Shown piece by piece: positions 60,346 to 64,000 of a DNA stretch of 64,000 nucleotides (position 1 is the stretch's first letter; the number at the start of each line of letters is the position of its first letter). The stretch is from Hoeflea sp. Lineage in GTDB: Bacteria > Pseudomonadota > Alphaproteobacteria > Rhizobiales > Rhizobiaceae. The position numbers and the translations under genes were made by a program. Location: NCBI RefSeq assembly GCF_014359905.1, contig NZ_JACIYP010000012.1, positions 1 through 64,000 of the forward strand, read 5' to 3'. The notes beneath the pieces are model-generated. The model was not told the DNA's origin, did no database searches, and saw nothing but the letters and a program-made list of their open reading frames with translations.

Positions 60346-61452
60346 ATGACCATCCATTCCCTCGACCTTGATCCCATCGCCCTGAAACTTGACACAAGTG
60401 TCGGCCACATTTCCGATCTGAAGATCCGTGACGGCGGACGGATCCTGTCGCCGCTGCATCGGGCGCCATGGGTGGATGACCCGCGGGCGGAGTTCCCGGC
60501 GGGGACCGCGCCGAACGTGAAGCGCCTGTCGGGCGATTTCTTCTGCGCGCCGTTCGGCCGCAACGACATTGAGGAGGCGCCGTCGCATGGATGGCCGGCC
60601 AACAGCGGCTGGGATCATCTCGAGACCATAAGCCGGGAGGCTCGCGTCACCATCGCCTTCCGTCTCAAGCGGCAAGTCATGGGCGCCACGGTGGAAAAGC
60701 GGCTCACGCTGATTGCCGGTCATCCGTTTGTCTATCAGGAGCACAGTCTGACCGGCGGTGCGGGTGCGGTGTCCGTCGCCCACCACGTGATGGTTCATAT
60801 GCAGGCGGGCGGCGATCTGGCGTTCTCGCCAAAACACAGCGCCCGAACACCCTCCGAGCCGCTCGAACCCGACGCGTCGCGCGGCCGGTCCGTCTTGGCC
60901 TATCCGGCACAAACATCGGATGTCACTGCGTTTCCGCTGGCCGCCGGCGGCCTTGTGGACCTGACGCGCTATCCGCCCGGTGACCGGCATGAGGATTTTC
61001 TCACCTTGGTCGAAAAAGTCCGGGAGTTAGATGGCGGATCGTTGGGCTGGACCGCCGTCAGCCGAACCGCGGAACAGGATCATGTGATCGTGCTCAAGCG
61101 TCCCGAAGTGCTGCCGGTCACCATGCTGTGGATGAGCAACGGCGGGCGCGATTACGCGCCCTGGTCCGGTCGCCATATCGGCGTTCTCGGCATCGAGGAT
61201 GCGCGGGCGTCGCCGCTTGGCCATGCCGATTCCTGCGGCGAAAACGAATTCACCCGGTCGGGTGTGCCAACCGCTTTCGCTCTTGGTCAGCATCAGGAAA
61301 TCATTGTCCGGCAGGTGATCGGCGCCTGCGCGGCGCTGCCCGAGGAGGGGAAAATGTCAGGGATAGGTGTCGATAGCGATTGCCTGGTGCTGCACTTCGC
61401 GAACGGCGGCACACGTTCAATCCGCTATGATCCGGGTTTTCTTGCGGTCTGA
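60346..61452 (+). CDS. Hypothetical protein, possible galactose-mutarotase-fold (aldose epimerase-like)
   Basis: Beta-rich sequence with DLKIRDGGRILSPLHRAPWVDDPRAEFP, GDFFCAPFGRND, HGWPANSGWDHL; superfamily call is tentative. Confidence 0.6.
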   Translation: MTIHSLDLDPIALKLDTSVGHISDLKIRDGGRILSPLHRAPWVDDPRAEFPAGTAPNVKRLSGDFFCAPFGRNDIEEAPSHGWPANSGWDHLETISREARVTIAFRLKRQVMGATVEKRLTLIAGHPFVYQEHSLTGGAGAVSVAHHVMVHMQAGGDLAFSPKHSARTPSEPLEPDASRGRSVLAYPAQTSDVTAFPLAAGGLVDLTRYPPGDRHEDFLTLVEKVRELDGGSLGWTAVSRTAEQDHVIVLKRPEVLPVTMLWMSNGGRDYAPWSGRHIGVLGIEDARASPLGHADSCGENEFTRSGVPTAFALGQHQEIIVRQVIGACAALPEEGKMSGIGVDSDCLVLHFANGGTRSIRYDPGFLAV

Positions 61453-61502
61453 CCCGAACAGACCTCGTTTTGCAGGTTTCGGTGCTTAGCCGACAAGGCT
61501 GA

Positions 61503-61529
61503 TCACACCCGGGCAATGCCCGGGTGTGA
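61503..61529. terminator. Perfect 12-bp hairpin TCACACCCGGGC-AAT-GCCCGGGTGTGA between convergent genes
   Basis: Read directly; lies between stops at 61452(+) and 61548(-). No clear T tract seen, so terminator role is inferred. Confidence 0.55.
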
Positions 61530-61547
61530 AGCAATGGCAACCTGAAA

Positions 61548-61829
61548 TCAGCAGCGGTCTTCGTAGACGTAGGGATTTCCGTTGCGGTCATAGGCGCGGT
61601 AGCGGCACATGCCCGGGGTGGTGGCTGCGCCGATCAGGGCGCCGGCTGCTCCGCCGATCAAGGCGCCGGCAGCAATACCGCTGCCGCTGCTTCCGGTCGC
61701 TGCAGCGACGAGCGCGCCGGTACCGGCGCCTATCGCTGCGCCAGTGCCGGCACGTTTCTCAGTTGTGGTGCATCCTGCCGCGGCCACGAGGGCGAGCGCT
61801 GCAAGCGTGGAAAGGACGAGTCTGGTCAT
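61548..61829 (-). CDS. Glycine-zipper lipoprotein
   Basis: MTRLVLSTLAALALVAAAGCTTTEKRAGTGAAIGAGTGALVAAATGSSGSGIAAGALIGGAAGALIG: lipobox AAGC and GxxxG zipper repeats. Confidence 0.85.
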   Translation of the reverse strand: MTRLVLSTLAALALVAAAGCTTTEKRAGTGAAIGAGTGALVAAATGSSGSGIAAGALIGGAAGALIGAATTPGMCRYRAYDRNGNPYVYEDRC

Positions 61830-61868
61830 CAAAGGCTCCATTGTGGTGCGGCAAAAACGGACGCAAAC

Positions 61869-61979
61869 TCACTCGATCGAGGTCGGCTGCTTCCGGGCCA
61901 AGGTTTCATTATAGAGTATGACGATGGCCGAAGCCATCATGGCGATGCTCATCGCAAGTGCAAGCATAGAAATTAACAT
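61869..61979 (-). CDS. Putative 36-aa small membrane protein
   Basis: MLISMLALAMSIAMMASAIVILYNETLARKQPTSIE preceded by AAAGGAG-TAACG-ATG Shine-Dalgarno. Below the ORF-track cutoff. Confidence 0.6.
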   Translation of the reverse strand: MLISMLALAMSIAMMASAIVILYNETLARKQPTSIE

Positions 61980-62288
61980 CGTTACTCCTTTCGGTGCATT
62001 CCCGACGTTTCGGCCCATTCCGAAGGTGTCTGATGGAGATAACGCAGTTGCGACGATTTGGTTTCATCACTCTGGCTCAATGTTGATGAACCTGCGATGA
62101 ACCGGAACTGGTCTTCCGTCCTCAATCCAAAATGATAGCAAATCTGGTGCGCACAAATATTCGGCATAATGCCCATAAATCGGCCAGGCGCTCGCCAATC
62201 CGCGCCCATTTCAGGCGGCCCTGTTGAAACACCTTGCGCGTGGTCAAAGCTTTTCCGATGATCAGGCCGGACAAATTGATGGGCGCTG

Positions 62289-63164
62289 ATGACTTCCTTG
62301 TTTCCCCTTCCGACGCCGCAATCGGACGTCAGCCTGCAGCGCGCCCGCGGCGGTGGACGCCTGTCGGTCAAGCTGTCATCGGGCGAGAGCCGGATCGATC
62401 GGCTGTTTCAGGAGGGCTCCGCCCGCATCCGCATCCCGCGCGGTCAGCCGGGATCACCGCTCGAAGCGGTGCTGATCAACACGGCAGGCGGCTTGACCGG
62501 CGGCGACAACATGGACTGGGCTTTCGAGGCGGGCGAGGGTGCGGCGATGGTGCTCGCCACCCAGGCCTGCGAGAAGACCTACAAGGCGCATGGCGCAAGC
62601 GAAGCGCAGGTCTCGGTGCGGTTGACGCTCCATCCCTCAAGTTCGCTCGCCTGGCTGCCGCAGGAAACCATTCTGTTCGACCGGGCGCGGCTGAGGCGTT
62701 CCATCGAGGTGGACATGGCCCCGGGATCCCGGCTGCTGATGGTCGAGCCGGTGGTCTTCGGCCGTCTCGCCATGAAGGAATCGGTCATCGAAGGCCAGTT
62801 CCGCGATCGCTGGCGCATCCGTCAGGGCGGGCAATTGCTGCATGCCGAGGACATGCGGCTTGGTCCGGATATCGCGAATGCCCTGGAACGCGGCGCGGTC
62901 GCCGGTGGCGGTCTGGCCATGGCAACAGTGCTGATGATTGCGCCCGACTCCGAGGCAAGCCTTGGACGCGCACGGGCGCTGATCGGCGCGTCAGGGGGCG
63001 CCAGCTATTTGACGGTGCGCCGGTCTGGAGCCGGAGCGCAAGAAACTGGCAAGCTTCTTGCTCGGATCGTGGCAAGCGACAGCTATGACCTGCGCAAGAT
63101 TCTTGTCCCGCTGATCCGCCTGCTCAACCCGTCGGGCGGCCTGCCGAAAGTCTGGTCGATATGA
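62289..63164 (+). CDS. ureD: Urease accessory protein UreD
   Basis: [66 protein letters not shown]; followed by ureA. Confidence 0.93.
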   Translation: MTSLFPLPTPQSDVSLQRARGGGRLSVKLSSGESRIDRLFQEGSARIRIPRGQPGSPLEAVLINTAGGLTGGDNMDWAFEAGEGAAMVLATQACEKTYKAHGASEAQVSVRLTLHPSSSLAWLPQETILFDRARLRRSIEVDMAPGSRLLMVEPVVFGRLAMKESVIEGQFRDRWRIRQGGQLLHAEDMRLGPDIANALERGAVAGGGLAMATVLMIAPDSEASLGRARALIGASGGASYLTVRRSGAGAQETGKLLARIVASDSYDLRKILVPLIRLLNPSGGLPKVWSI

Positions 63165-63174
63165 AAGAGACGCC

Positions 63175-63477
63175 ATGAACCTGACCCCGAGGGAAAAAGA
63201 CAAGCTGCTCATCGCCATGGCGGCCATCGTCGCGCGCAGACGGCTGGAGCGGGGCGTCAAGCTCAACCATCCCGAAGCCATCGCGCTGATCACCGATTTC
63301 GTCGTCGAAGGGGCGCGTGACGGCCGTGCGGTGGCCGATCTGATGGAAGCCGGGGCCCATGTGATTACACGCGACCAGGTCATGGAGGGCATCGCCGAGA
63401 TGATCCACGACATCCAGGTCGAGGCCACGTTCCCCGATGGCACGAAGCTCGTGACCGTGCATGAACCGATCCGCTAG
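63175..63477 (+). CDS. ureA: Urease subunit gamma
   Basis: [77 protein letters not shown]. Confidence 0.98.
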   Translation: MNLTPREKDKLLIAMAAIVARRRLERGVKLNHPEAIALITDFVVEGARDGRAVADLMEAGAHVITRDQVMEGIAEMIHDIQVEATFPDGTKLVTVHEPIR

Positions 63478-63616
63478 AAATGTGCGGTGTGAACATGATT
63501 TGCCCCCTCGACATCGACCATCGGGAGCGCGCAATATCCGACAGTACGCTTCGTGCATTCATCTTGACGGCGCGACCAATTGCGGGCGCCGCGTAGACCA
63601 AAGAAGGACTTTCTCG

Positions 63617-64000
63617 ATGATCCGACGACTTTTCATGACAGCCGCCGCCCTTGGCCTGGCCACAGCGCCTGCTTTTGCCCATCTCGACCCCTCCGAACAT
63701 GGCTCGTTCGCCGCAGGCTTCTCGCACCCGCTGTTCGGCCTCGACCATGTTCTGGTCATGGTGGCTGTCGGCCTCTGGGCCGCCTCGCTGAAGGGCCGCG
63801 CGATGCTTGTCGTGCCAGCGGCCTTCGTCGGCACCATGGGCCTGGGCTTCATTGCCTCCATCGCCGGCGTACCGCTGCCTTTTGTAGAGCCGGTGATTCT
63901 GGCTTCGATCGTCTTCATCGGCATCATGGTGGCGCTGGCGCTGCCGTTCTCGACCGCCGGGATGGCTGCAGCGGTGGCGTTTTTCGCCTTCTTCCACGGC
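63617..64000 (+). CDS. ureJ: HupE/UreJ family protein (truncated at right edge)
   Basis: Signal peptide then HLDPSEHGSFAAGFSHPLFGLDHVLVMVAVGLWAASLKGRAMLVVPAAFVGTMGLGF; located inside the urease operon. Confidence 0.9.
   Translation, partial: MIRRLFMTAAALGLATAPAFAHLDPSEHGSFAAGFSHPLFGLDHVLVMVAVGLWAASLKGRAMLVVPAAFVGTMGLGFIASIAGVPLPFVEPVILASIVFIGIMVALALPFSTAGMAAAVAFFAFFHG

Overview
The window is high-GC DNA, probably from an alphaproteobacterium of the Rhizobiales (inferred from codon usage and protein resemblance). It is dominated by catabolic and transport genes. Main content, left to right: (1) 5'-truncated view of a minus-strand RTX/hemolysin-type Ca-binding repeat protein (1-3002). (2) A catabolic locus at 4-18.7 kb: two SDR/epimerases, a BMP-type ABC transporter, two tandem nucleoside hydrolases, an isochorismatase-like cysteine hydrolase, a MarR regulator, a DUF1185 protein, hydantoinase/oxoprolinase A and B subunits, and a carboxymuconolactone-decarboxylase-like protein. 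(3) What looks like a complete vitamin B6 (pyridoxine/pyridoxamine) degradation cluster at 18.8-39 kb. It contains pyridoxine 4-oxidase, an FCD-GntR regulator, AAMS hydrolase, MHPC oxygenase, a second DUF1185 protein, a PEBP-like protein, a class II aldolase-type HMPDC decarboxylase, a GMC-type 4-pyridoxate dehydrogenase, a 3-hydroxyacyl-CoA-dehydrogenase-like FHMPC dehydrogenase, a TRAP transporter, a BMP-type ABC transporter, 4-pyridoxolactonase, pyridoxamine-pyruvate aminotransferase and pyridoxal 4-dehydrogenase. A Dpp/Opp-type ABC transporter follows. (4) An uncharacterised coiled-coil membrane protein with a ClpP-like periplasmic protein, a GGDEF protein, a frameshifted XRE-cupin regulator, and a tyrosine integrase next to tRNA-Arg(CCG). 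(5) A more ordinary right arm: DUF6880, a GGDEF/EAL protein, TctCAB, a BaiN-like flavoprotein, a predicted 36-aa membrane protein, and the start of a urease operon. The best leads are the transporters and DUF1185/PEBP genes embedded in the B6 cluster, the DUF1185 paralog in the neighbouring nucleoside/hydantoinase locus, and a shared GntR-like operator in that locus. All family calls come from reading the translations and from memory of known proteins; no database search was run.
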